From positions 213,066,492 through 213,130,491 of the forward strand of contig BTPG01000005.1 of the NCBI GenBank assembly GCA_036245525.1: a stretch of DNA of 64,000 nt. Reading direction: 5' to 3'. Of this stretch, positions 29,641 through 39,284 are shown piece after piece. Under the pieces are notes generated by a model, which saw only the letters and a program-made list of their open reading frames with translations, had not been told where the DNA came from and ran no database searches. The position numbers were made by a program, and so were the translations under genes. Position 1 is the stretch's first letter, and each line of letters starts with the position of its first letter. This stretch comes from Semisulcospira habei (lineage: Eukaryota; Mollusca; Gastropoda; Semisulcospiridae).

Positions 29641-31890
29641 AATATACTTATTCAGCAAATTAGCATGGTAAGTTTTCACCTTATTGTTGACCTTGACTCT
29701 GTAGCCGTTGATGCCAACCACCGTGTCGACAACGTATGGTCCCTTCCACTGCATCAGAAGTTTGTTGTTGTCGGTAGGAAGAAGAACCAATACTTGGTCA
29801 CCTGGCTGGAATCGTCGAGGTTTTGCCTTACAATTATAGTAATGCATGATGTTGAAGCAGGCCACAGTGGACCTCGATGATGACGATGCAGTGTACATCA
29901 GGTATCGTCTCGATGGCAGCCTGTTCAACCTCAGACGACTGCAGGCCCACACGAAAACCCTAGACCAACTGATTCGTGAGCTGCTTTTTGCTGATGATGC
30001 TGCCCTCGTTGCACACACAGAGAGAGCCCTGCAGCGCATCACGTCTTGCTTCGCAGATGCTGCCCAGCTCTTTGGACTCGAGGTCAGTCTGAAAAAGACA
30101 GAGGTCCTTCATCAGCCGGCACCCAAGACAGTGTATTGCCCTCCTCACATCACCATTGGCGAGTCTGAACTAAAGTCAGTGCACCAGTTTACTTACCTTG
30201 GCTGCATTATCACGTCGGACGCCAAGCTGGACAAGGAGCTTGACAGCAGGCTGGCAAAAGCGAACAGCGCTTTCGGGCGACTTTTCAAGCGGGTGTGGCA
30301 CAATCAACAGCTGAAAACGGGCACCAAGATCAGCGTGTACAGAGCTGTGGTCATCACCACCCTGCTGTATGGTTCCGAGTCCTGGACCCTCTACCGCAGC
30401 CAACTACGACTCCTCGAACGCTTCCACCAGCGCTGCCTGCGTACCATCCTGGGCATTCACTGGAGTGACTATGTCACCAACGTCGAGGTCCTTGAACAGG
30501 CTGAAACTGTGAGCATCGAGGCTTTGCTGCTGCGGACACAGCTCCGCTGGGCGGGGCATGTCTCCAGGATGGAGGATCATCGCCTACCAAAGATCACCCT
30601 GTTCGGCGAGCTTGCTACTGGACACCGTGACAGTGGGGCACCAAAGAAGAGATACAAAGACTGTCTCAAGAAGTCACTTAGTGCCTGCCAAATCGACCAC
30701 CACCAGTGGTCTTCGCTTGCTGCGGACCGTGACACCTGGCGCTCCACCATTTACAAGGCAGCTGTCTCCTTTGAGGACTCTCACAGAGCTAGCCTTAAGG
30801 ACAAGCGGCTCAGGAGAAAAAACAGAGATGCCGCAGCTCAGAACCCTGGCCATACCTTCCCCTGCAGCCACTGCGGTCGAACCTGCCTGTCTCGGATTGG
30901 CCTCCGCAGCCACGAACAAGCCTGCAGACGTCGTGGGCAACTCCTATAAAATCTTCGTTCGCGAAGTCAAGCCAAGAGATAGTAATGCTTCCCCTTGTTC
31001 TGCGCCTTCCCTAGTTCTTCTCGAGCCATCCTGAGGGTATCTTCCAGCTTCTCTCTCAGGTCGAAGCTGATTTTCACCTCAGGTGCGTCGATATCCTTGG
31101 TCCACAGCTCTTTGACGATGTGCATGGGTCCCTTCACAGTTCTACTGTACAGTAATTCAAAAGGGGAAAACCCTGTCGAATCCTGGGGAACTTCACGGTA
31201 TGCGAAGAGCAAGGCATTGATATATCTATGCCACAATCTTGACTGTTCAGCGCACAGTTCCTTGAACATAGCCTTCAAAGTTCCATTAAACTTTTTCAAC
31301 CAGCCCATTACACATGGGGTGATAAGGGGTGGTAGTAAGGTGTCGGATGCTCAATAGCCGATTGACTTCCTCCATGCAGTCTGAGACGAACTGAGTTCCT
31401 AGGTCACTGAGGATCTCTTCAGGAGTTCCTAAACGGCTGAACATGTCGACGAGCGCCTCTGCTACTGTTGGAGTGTCAAATTTTTTCAATGGTATGGCTT
31501 CAGGATAACGTGTAGCGTAGTCCACCGGGGTCAAAATGTATCGATGACCATCTTCACTCGGAGGAGATATTGGCCCCACAGGGTCAACAGCTACCCGCTT
31601 GAAAGGCATATCGATCAATGGCATTTTCTCTAGAGGAACCTTGGGCACCTTTCCCTTGGAGATTGTCTTTTGACATATGTCGCACGATCTGCAGAATCAG
31701 GTGACGTCGCCTCCCATATCAGGCCAGTAGAAGACGGCTCGGATTCTATCGAGCGTCTTGTTGATTCCCAAATGTCCTCCCAATATGGAATCATGTGCCA
31801 ATTTCATCACCTGCATTCTCAAAGATTCAGGAACTACTACGTGACGCACGGGTTGGTCTTTATTGCTGTCAAATATCCGATACAGGATAT
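29640..31890 (-). pseudogene. LTR retrotransposon integrase, split by an RTE LINE fragment
   Basis: From right to left the minus strand reads the zinc-binding domain (HDSILGGHLGINKTLDRI, then CRSCDICQ, an H2C2 finger; a TGA near 31697 lies between). The catalytic core follows with Asp in RVAVDPVGPI, Asp in ILSDLGTQFV and Glu in GLVEKV, then WHRYINALLFAYREVPQDST. The RTE insertion 29846-30978 interrupts here. Beyond it (29640-29835) the GPY/F-type C-terminal region continues with GDQVLVLLP, QWKGPYVV and NGYRVKV. Reverse transcriptase begins immediately afterwards. Confidence 0.9.
29846..30978 (+). mobile_element. 5'-truncated RTE-type LINE nested in the LTR retrotransposon
   Basis: The fragment is the last 1.1 kb of the same LINE as at 57996-62062, starting in the reverse transcriptase after motif B and ending at the usual AAGTCAAGCCAAGAGA. 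A perfect 10-bp target duplication, ATAGTAATGC, lies at 29836-29845 and 30979-30988. The coding part (29846-30949) keeps an open frame of about 365 codons, including LLFADDAALV and the terminal CSHCGRTC finger, but it has no endonuclease and no promoter and is dead on arrival. Confidence 0.95.
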
Positions 31891-32005
31891 CTTTTCTGGT
31901 TTCGAAGGTTATATCCCTTCCCTTTCGCGTTACGGGCTCGGTCTGACCCCGGAACTTGTCAAGCGTGGGGTCGGCTTTCTGTAGCCTCCACCACCCTGTC
32001 TTTAT

Positions 32006-32815
32006 TCACCACTGCTGCTTCCGTGTTGTCCGCCACTTTAGAGGGATGGTCTGGTGACTCTTCTTTGCTTGACTTCTCGTGGTAACAGCACATGTTTTAG
32101 GTCTCCACTCTGGATCTGGATCGTCTGCGTTTCTGGCACCATCAATGTTTCCGATTATGAGGTCGTAGACTGGTGTCTTCACGCACAACGCCTTCACCTC
32201 TCCTGTCAAGTATGGGGTGTCGACACTGACTTTGGCAAGGGGGATAATCCTTACAGTTCCGTCAGCCAAAATGATGGTGGTCCACTCCTGTAGCTTCTGG
32301 TCTTCAGTTACTAGGTCTTCTGTCACGTTGATGCAGCTACAACCAGTGTCTCTCAACACTCTCACTGGCGTGTCGCCGACGAATCCTGACACCACCGGCA
32401 TGTTCGGCACTTCATTCTCAGGCAGCGCGATGTTTGAGACTGGTAAAAATGTAGCCCCATCTCCTACTGGGATGCGTCCATTCTTTTTGAAAGATTCAAA
32501 TAGCTCTGGTGTCACTCGCGTTTCTCTAGACTCAAAGTCATTGGATGACGTCACATCATTGGCTACTACAGCGGCAGCTCTGTGTTGAGACGTGGTACTG
32601 CTTCTGCCTGCTATCCCACGATCTTGGTTGGATCTTCCGATGTTGTCGCCTCGGGGAAGGTCTTTAGAAGGACACCGTATCGCCTTGTGACCTTTCTTTC
32701 CACAGAGAAAACATGTCAGGTTCTCCACCGGCTTGTATCTCGGGGTGTCTCTGACATTGTGGATTTCCTCTGCTGGTGCAGACACACGCTGTGGCTTACT
32801 GGACCCGAACTTCAT
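32006..32815 (-). pseudogene. LTR retrotransposon zinc knuckle and aspartic protease
   Basis: The minus-strand frame has a nucleocapsid-type CCHC knuckle CFLCGKKGHKAIRC near residues 35-48 and an aspartic protease site VRVLRDTGCS near residue 150, followed by YDLIIGNIDGARN. The protease would cut the Gag-Pol precursor. The segment connects without overlap to the integrase zinc-binding region on its left. It is open for 269 codons, but its neighbours are shifted, so the polyprotein as a whole is broken. Confidence 0.85.
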
Positions 32816-32859
32816 ATTATGGGCATCAAGGTATCTTTGAGCGAAGTCGGCCAGGGCCT

Positions 32860-33895
32860 TTAGTGACTGGTCTTTTTGCTCTCTGAGGTGGGCGGCCAGG
32901 TCCTTAGAACATGCGCTGAAACTTGTTCTTTGATGATGAGGTCACACAGGTCTTGGTACTCTCTGTTTAGGCCAGCCAGCTCTATCCATTTCTCCAGGTA
33001 GCTTCTGATTTTTTCAATGAATAGGCCGGGTGTTTCTCTTTCTTCAAGCTTGCAGTTCTGAAATCGTCGCCTGTAACCCTCTTCCATAAAGTCGTACTGT
33101 CTCAACAGGGAGGCTTTCAACTGCGTATAATCTTTGGCTTCCTCTCTTGGTAAGCGAGTGTAAAATTCAAGCGCTTTGCCAGTTAGAAGTGCGCTCAGTT
33201 TAATAGCCCAAGTCTCTTGTTTCCAATTGTTGCTATTTGCGAAGTGCTCAAATCGCTCCAGATAAGCGTCCATTTTATCTGAATTTTCAATGAAAGGTGG
33301 AAGTTTTGGTGCACAGGCTGTTTGTTCTCTGCTGGCTAATACTGATGCTTCAGAAACCCTCTGGCTCTGTGCCTCAATCTCCATCTGCTTTAGTAGAATT
33401 TCGTGTTGACGCCTCTCCGCCTCTTCTCGCTCCTTTTCTAGTTGTTTCTCTGCCTCTCTTCACTGTTTCTCTGCTTCTCTTCGCTGTTTCTCTGCTTCTT
33501 CTGCTTGGATTTCGAGTCTCCTGATTTCACGTTCTTTGGCTCTTTCTTCTCTCTCCTTTTTTTTCCCTCTCGTTTCTTTTCTTCTTTCTCTTCTCTCTCC
33601 AGTCTTTCCTTTTCTTCTTTCTCTCGTTTATTTTCTTCTTTCTCTTCTCTCTCCAATCTCTCCTTTTCTTCTTTCTCTCGTTTATTTTCTTCTTTCTCTT
33701 CTCTCTCCAGTCTCTCCTTTTCTTCTTTCTCTCGTTTATTTTCTTCTTTCTCTTCTCTCTCCAGTCTCTCCTTTTCTTCTTTCTCTCGTTTCTTTTCTTC
33801 TTTCTCCTCTCCTTTACAAACTCGAGGAGTTGAGCTCCTTCGAGTCCACATTCCTTTCCAATTTTCAGGAATGTCTCCATTTCCGATGTCGCCAT
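32860..33895 (-). pseudogene. LTR retrotransposon Gag
   Basis: Reading from 33895 the N-terminus starts MATSEMETFLKIGKECGLEG, then a long Lys/Glu/Arg-rich coiled-coil with a repeated unit (EKEERLERE-like, four near-identical 45-bp repeats at 33590-33790) in which the frame shifts. The core at 32860-33384 includes AYLERFEHFANSNNWKQETW, LSALLTGKALEFYTRLP, ASLLRQYDF and FIEKIRSYLEKWIELAG, the retrotransposon Gag domain. At least one frameshift separates the two parts. Gag would assemble the cytoplasmic particle. Confidence 0.8.
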
Positions 33896-33977
33896 CTCTG
33901 CTTTTCAGTGCTGGCTGTTTTCTCCTGCCACCCTTTCCACTGAATCAGCTGAAGAGGTCACGTCGGAGGTGCCAAAA

Positions 33978-34851
33978 TGTTACGTGGTGGAATTGTGGTC
34001 GTAGTATGATAAACACACCAGACGCACGCATGTAAGGTTCTTTAAAATAAACCTCGTTCAGCTGCAATCCGTCACACGTGGCTTAAGGATGTAGACAATA
34101 CTGGAGTAACAGTTCCAACAATATTTTAATTCAGCTATGCGATCACACACAATGCATTTCCAAATGCATCAACACTGATACAAAGTCTCTTCTGCAATGT
34201 CCACACTGCCGATACAAAGTTTCTCATACACAGCATCTCGCAATAAACTGCTTGTCTCTACAACTGACAAAGCAAGACAATGTACGAACCCACTTTCCTA
34301 ACGCCCTCCTTATATATACTACCAAATTCCAGAATCGTCTATGGAAATCATACAACACAACCAATCAGAACGAAACACGCAGCTGAAACTCATAAATATT
34401 GACAAAGGAAGAATTCTCTAGAAACACTACAACAGGCTACAAAAATTCGGATGCTAACTTCAGCTCTAAATTCTAGCATATAATTAAGTCACATAAAAGT
34501 ATGGTAACCCCTAACATACTCTTCTAGAAGTTACGCGATCATTCACAAAACAAAAGAAAGGCTGCTCAATTCACACGCACAGAAAAACAAAATGTAGCGA
34601 AATGTTACAAACTGTTACCAGCTACTAGACGTCACACATACGAGGTCACTAGACAGTGCGACCTTTCTAGAATGTTCTGAACTAAATTTAATGTATTATA
34701 ACGAAGTGAATTCCGCTCTGCACAGCCAAAAGAAAAAGTTACTTAAAAAGATACGTGAATCATAACCATGATAGCTCAAAAAAATATCGGATCGTTTCCT
34801 ATGATAAACACATGTATGCTCTCACAGGATAACACAACCACAATCGTAACA
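33978..34851 (-). repeat. LTR (5' LTR of the minus-strand retrotransposon)
   Basis: The 874-bp partner of 27050-27925 has the same TGTTAC/GTAACA ends. On the minus strand it is followed by the putative primer-binding site and the gag start at 33895. Confidence 0.95.
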
Positions 34852-36181
34852 CCAAGGTTTTGACCCCTCAAGGTCAAGGACATTTATTACGTACGTGGAC
34901 GCTAATAACCTTTATGGCTGGGCGATGTGTGATTTATTGCCTTTGAATAACTTTTGTCTGCATGGTTTGACACAGTATGACATAACACAGTTATCAAACA
35001 ATATTATGAATCTTGACCGATGCGATGCAAAGGGTTGGATCTTTGAAGTAGACCTAGAGTACCCACACCATCTACATGATTATCATAATGATTATCCATT
35101 GGCAGTTGAGAAAATGTCTTTGACGGAGAAAAAAGAAAACACTAAACTTGTGCCAAATTTGAATGACAAATTTAATCACGTGTGTCACTATCGCTTGCTG
35201 CAGTTTTACATAAGACATGGGTTAGTACTAAAGAACGTTCACAGAGGAATTCAATTTGATCAGAGTGCTTTCATGAAAGATTACATAATGAAGAATACAG
35301 TATTGCATGCCAGAGATGGCAACACTGCATTTGACAAAGACTTCTTTAAGCTTATGAACAATGCCTGTTTTGGCAAGACTATGGAAAATCCTCATCACTG
35401 CAAAGATGTGAGACTGGTCACAACTGAATTAGGTGCAATTAAACTTAGAGGCAAGCCTCAGTACACAGGGTATAAAGAGTTTCATTCATCATTGTATGCC
35501 ATGTCACTCAAAAAAAGGAAAAGATTGTCAAAATGGACAAGCCAGTATTAATTGGTATGGCAATTCTTGAGTTATCAAAACTGTTGATGCTTGAATTTTA
35601 TTATGATTACTTTAAATCAAAATATCCTGAGTGTCATCTGCTATACACTGACACTGACTCTATGATCATTGACGTGCCTACTGAAGACTTTTATGAAGAC
35701 ATTAAAACAGAGTTACACATGTATGACACGTCTGATTATCCAAAGGATCATCCACTGTACAGTATACAAAATAAGAAAGTACCTCATAAGTTTAAAGACG
35801 AACTGAATGGTGTGCCTATAGTTGAGTACATTGGACTGAGATCAAAAATGTATTCTATACTGCACCAAAAAGGTAGTCAGTCAAAAGCCAAAGGTATAAA
35901 AAACAGCAATTAAAAATAAAGACATTCGTCATGAACATTACAAGCAAATATTAGATGGAGCATTAATGCCTGATTATCCAAACAAGACACTGAGATCAAA
36001 TAAACATAATATTGAAATGATCCAAACACATAAGAAGTCACTTGCAGTAGGGGACACAAAACGAGTGTTTTTCAGTAAGGAGAAGGCTTATGCGCCTGGA
36101 CATTACAGGCTCAAGTTATCTGAAGATATTTGTGATGAGCTCACTGATGAACTGATTGACGAATTGGTTAAAAGTGAGTAA
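34852..36181 (+). pseudogene. Polinton family B DNA polymerase, C-terminal half
   Basis: Coding resumes right after the LTR. Polymerase motif A is DANNLYGWAM (34895 on), motif B is FKLMNNACFGKTMEN and motif C is YTDTDSMII (about 35645-35670). Further on come YPKDHPLYS, GLRSKMYS and, after a frameshift near 35900, the C-terminal part ending at 36181. Small frameshifts near 35530 and 35900 break the frame. The order A, B, C and the family-typical sequences identify the protein-primed type B polymerase of Polintons. The 3' end overlaps the opposite-strand integrase by 14 bp. Confidence 0.88.
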
Positions 36182-37105
36182 CAGTGTCTGGAGGAATAAT
36201 CTGTAATTCTTCTCTGACAAATGCCCTCTGTGGAGCGGGCTCAAAAAGATAATAAATTGATGCATCTGCACCGGGGACTATATTTTTAATATTGTGTACA
36301 GACGTAGACCAGATGGGGTCGGTCGTTCTGCGCTTTACGTCGTTCTTGCCCTCACCTGGTTGATATAAATATCTTACCTGTTTTGTAAATAAACTTGTGT
36401 CTGGTTGCAGGGCCTGGGTTGTTTTTGGCTCTGTAATTGTTTTCAATTTAATAGCGTCAGCAGGTTTTACAGGGCATTCATTATTCATTGCTTTTATCAC
36501 AGCTGGTAATCTTTTTACCCATTCAGTGTTACGCGTGTCATGCATGAGTTCCTTTGAATACTGGTAACTGAAAAGTCTTTCTGATAACTGTTTGATAAAG
36601 TTCTCTACAATTGCCTGTGATCTGTGTACACCTGGAATGCCTCGTCTAACCAGTATGCCATGCTTCGCAAATAACTGATTAACGGTGCCTTTGAATTCAG
36701 ATCCGTCATCGACCTGCACTAGTTTTGGGTATCTTAAAGCACCACGAATATATATTTTTGTTAACGCTGTAGCAACTGTGGTAGCAGTTTTGTCAGATAT
36801 AGGTTCAGCGTCCTTATACCTTGAAGCAATGTCAACGACAGTTAGTGCATATTTGTAACGCTTTTTTCTTATTGTGTCATGGGGCAGACACAGAAGATCC
36901 ATTTGATAGGTGTCGTTTGGGTTAGTGTTTTCAAAATGAGGTCTAGATATTTTTCTTGGTGCAGGAGGTATATCTGCCAAATTGCCTGTCTCTGTAACCA
37001 TAGTTTTATTTGATTGAATGATACATCTCCACCCACAGCGGCATGTAATTTTTGAATAGTGGAGCTACCTTTCCAATACCCTGATGGAGAGTAATATATT
37101 TTTGA
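36168..37105 (-). pseudogene. Polinton retroviral-type integrase (copy 1)
   Basis: The C-terminal 278 codons (36168-37001) are open. They hold the catalytic core with Asp in YQMDLLCLP, Asp in LVQVDDGSEFKG and Glu in HRSQAIVENFIKQL, an rve-type DDE fold, and a C-terminal region KDVKRRTTDPIWS-like before IKNIVPGADASIYYLFE. The N-terminal YYSPSGYWKGSSTIQKLHAA and IKLWLQRQAIWQIY lie in another frame (36970-37105), so a frameshift occurs near 36966. Integrase inserts the element's DNA; here it is inactivated. It is convergent with the polymerase and lies downstream of small membrane-protein genes on the same strand. Confidence 0.88.
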
Positions 37106-37120
37106 TAGTTTATTTTCAAC

Positions 37121-37543
37121 GTTCTTTTTTTCTAGCAATATAAAGTTTAGTAAAAATACGAATGTCATTCCCACTAGAACAAAGATTATCTCTCTGTTTC
37201 TTTGTTGTGGACTTGTTTGGTAATAGTCACTTAGTTTTGGTTTTGGAATGGTCATGTCATTACCCATGACGAGAAAATACTCACGGATCGCATCGTCCGT
37301 ATTTGAAAACGTATGCTGTGCATGTCCTTCAAGACAAAGTTTTTCATTAATGAAATCAAGTTTCTCAATTCTATTCTTTTCAAAATCCTGTTGCGCTTGA
37401 GCAAGTTTTTCAGATGCCTCATTGTGACGTTTCTTTTCTTCTGCTGATTCCTCTCTACCCATTTTTGAAAAGAGATAGTTTGATCCACTGAAAGCCAATG
37501 CGTTAACCATTGCTCCTCCAATTATTACAGCTAAAGTCACCAT
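37121..37543 (-). CDS. Polinton two-helix membrane protein of unknown function
   Basis: About 140 residues: an N-terminal hydrophobic segment VIIGGAMVNALAFSGSNYLF (residues 6-25), a charged coiled-coil centre (EESAEEKKRHNEASEKLAQA onward, about 31-70) and a C-terminal membrane segment IIFVLVGMTFVFLLNFILL. The frame currently runs on into the integrase N-terminus because of a shift, so the natural stop near 37120 is lost. The start ATG at 37543 follows a long A-rich stretch containing AAATAAAA. Similar proteins accompany invertebrate Polintons, as far as I recall, but without assigned function. Confidence 0.65.
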
Positions 37544-37555
37544 ATTTTTTTTTAT

Positions 37556-37786
37556 TTACATAGAAACATTTTCTGAAATAATTCCTTGCTTGACAAAAAA
37601 GTCTTTCATTGCAATTGACGCAGTAACAACAGCAATAAGCTTTGCACTGTCTTCGAAATCCAATCTACTCAAATCAGCTGATTTCATTTTGAGTAGATTT
37701 TTTCCCAGCATAGAGTAAGCTACTGCTAGTCCGCTTATTATGGCAGAGTGATAGACAAGGTTCATTATGTTCTTTGTGTCGCTCAT
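37556..37786 (-). CDS. Small Polinton membrane protein, 76 residues
   Basis: This is an intact short ORF. MSDTKNIMNLVYHSAIISGL begins it, a first hydrophobic stretch covers residues 11-27 and a second, KLIAVVTASIAMKDFFV, covers about 49-65. It ends KQGIISENVSM. It lies 12 bp upstream of the next membrane-protein gene on the same strand and probably belongs to the same transcription unit. I recognise the general type (a tiny two-helix protein in Polinton-like elements) but no function. Confidence 0.65.
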   Translation of the reverse strand: MSDTKNIMNLVYHSAIISGLAVAYSMLGKNLLKMKSADLSRLDFEDSAKLIAVVTASIAMKDFFVKQGIISENVSM

Positions 37787-37821
37787 TTTCTAACGCAATA
37801 AAAATTAAAATAAAAAATTTA

Positions 37822-38688
37822 TTATTGCATGATAAATGGGTCAACAACTTTGGGTGTTACTGGTAATGTGGAGACTACTGGTTCTGTTTTTGGAATGTTT
37901 AATTTTTTGGACACTGTTCGAGTCTGTGGCCTGTACTTTTTGTATAATTGGTAAGCTGTGTAACAAAATTTGACAAAAAATCCAGCAAATATATATCTTG
38001 TTGTTTGAGGTTTGGTGTTAGACCTGGTTGATAGTCTCTCACTTTGATGTGGGTGTGATGGGAAAGAGGGTCCTGTCGGTCCTGTCGGTCCTAACGGTAA
38101 TGACTCTGACAGTGGCGCCGATGCCTGGTGGTCAGTTTCATGAGTCTTTTCTGTGGTTAGCATCTGAAGCTGTAATATTTTTTGCCTGTTCCATTCGGCT
38201 AATTTTTTCCCTGCCTCTATCTGACCTGGGTTGTTAATTTTGGTCACTGTTTGAATCTGAGTCGAGATAGGGTTGGGGTTCATCTGTGGGTCTCGTCCAT
38301 CCTTTTCTTTTCCAAACAAATTTAATTTCATGACATCAATATGACTCCCAGTAACAATTAATGTTACCAATGGCGCCAGCAAATTTCCGAACTTGTAAAA
38401 CAAAAGGCAAGCTAATTTACCTATTGAACTGGTTATTATAAGATTACTTTCGAGATCGTGCAACAGGCTTTCTGTGTCAACAATGGGAAGAATGTTACTC
38501 ACTACTTTTGTATATAATAAAACAAATGATTTGCTCAAATCATGGGTCATTTGTGAAGCCATGTAATTTTCATATTTTTCAAAAAGTTTAATTAATTCAT
38601 CAGCTGAGAGTGAATTAATATCGATGGTTGAATATTGTTTTCCGAGATAAGTTTTCGAAAACCCCCCAAAACTACAGATAGGAGACAT
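37822..38688 (-). CDS. Polinton protein with collagen-like motif and membrane segment
   Basis: I place the start at ATG 38688 (MSPICSFGGFSKTYLGKQYS), because upstream the frame only continues through a (CA)n microsatellite. The protein has about 288 residues: an N-terminal helical part (SLSADELIKLFEKYENYMAS), a central region with hydrophobic strands, a coiled-coil-like AEWNRQKILQLQML, a short collagen-type GPTGPTGP repeat, and a hydrophobic FAGFFVKFCYTAYQL near the C-terminus. It is uninterrupted. It may be a minor virion or spike component; that is inference from the collagen-like repeat and the neighbours. Confidence 0.6.
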   Translation of the reverse strand: MSPICSFGGFSKTYLGKQYSTIDINSLSADELIKLFEKYENYMASQMTHDLSKSFVLLYTKVVSNILPIVDTESLLHDLESNLIITSSIGKLACLLFYKFGNLLAPLVTLIVTGSHIDVMKLNLFGKEKDGRDPQMNPNPISTQIQTVTKINNPGQIEAGKKLAEWNRQKILQLQMLTTEKTHETDHQASAPLSESLPLGPTGPTGPSFPSHPHQSERLSTRSNTKPQTTRYIFAGFFVKFCYTAYQLYKKYRPQTRTVSKKLNIPKTEPVVSTLPVTPKVVDPFIMQ

Positions 38689-38956
38689 TCTCGTTTCAAG
38701 TCTAAATCTCTGTTTTCTACAGCGCTGATATCTCCCAGCCCCAAATTTGTGATCCCCGGTCGACATCTCGCCCTCCCCACTTTTGTTTTTCAGAGCTTTT
38801 TGTCCGAGCTCGCTGCTGACCGACCGGGCGGATTGTGTGCCGCTTGTTTTATTCCTCCCCCGAATCCATTTTGCCCTTTCAGTGTAGGTTTCACGTATTA
38901 TCAGCGTCGCTCCCCTACCACACTCACACACACACACACCGACCGGCGCACACACA

Positions 38957-39046
<90 letters not shown>

Positions 39047-39284
39047 CTGTACATCAGTTTTCTCCCTTGCGTCTCTTCCCTACCGCACTGCTCACACACT
39101 TCGGCACACACACACTTACTCATACACCCTGCTGCACCCTCTTCCCATCTTTCTCTTTCTTGTCCTCACAAATAATCATGCTCATCAGATACACACGCCA
39201 ACAACTGCTATCTCTACGTCGCCATGCCACCCACTCCGCATCTGGTGCCGCCGACAGTGTTGCAGTCGCCTTACGCGGCATCCG
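38689..39284. other. Non-coding Polinton or LINE-flank DNA with (CA)n
   Basis: No gene is seen. A (CA)n tract at about 38925-39042 with short GACCGGCG interruptions dominates. The exact junction between Polinton sequence and the LINE downstream could not be fixed. The best estimate, from alignment with the antisense copy, puts the LINE 5' end near 39285. Confidence 0.45.

Larger units (their letters stand above)
27050..34851 (-). mobile_element. Ty3/gypsy-type LTR retrotransposon with integrase upstream of RT (Gmr1-like)
   Basis: Two LTRs of about 875 bp flank an internal region coding on the minus strand. The order from the 5' LTR (right) is gag with zinc knuckle, protease, integrase, reverse transcriptase and RNase H, then a polypurine tract (TGGGGGGTAA on the minus strand, at 27926-27936) and the 3' LTR. 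Next to the 5' LTR, TTTTGGCACCTCCGACGTGA (minus strand, about 33958-33977) is a plausible primer-binding site. LTR ends are TGTTAC and GTAACA. Flanks CCAGG (27045-27049) and CCAAG (34852-34856) look like a 5-bp target duplication with one change. It sits inside the Polinton DNA polymerase gene. Confidence 0.92.

Noticed and set aside
33438..33895. Independent coiled-coil host gene
   Set aside because: The Lys/Glu-rich repeats lie in frame order directly upstream of the Gag core between the primer-binding site and Gag, so they belong to the LTR element.
36869..37120. Membrane protein fused to integrase N-terminus as one protein
   Set aside because: The continuation exists only because of a lost stop or frameshift. 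Sequence from residue about 147 onward belongs to the integrase.
38689..39123. N-terminal extension of the collagen-like Polinton protein through a CV-repeat stretch
   Set aside because: The extension translates a (CA)n microsatellite and LINE-flank sequence. The conserved-looking protein starts at 38688.
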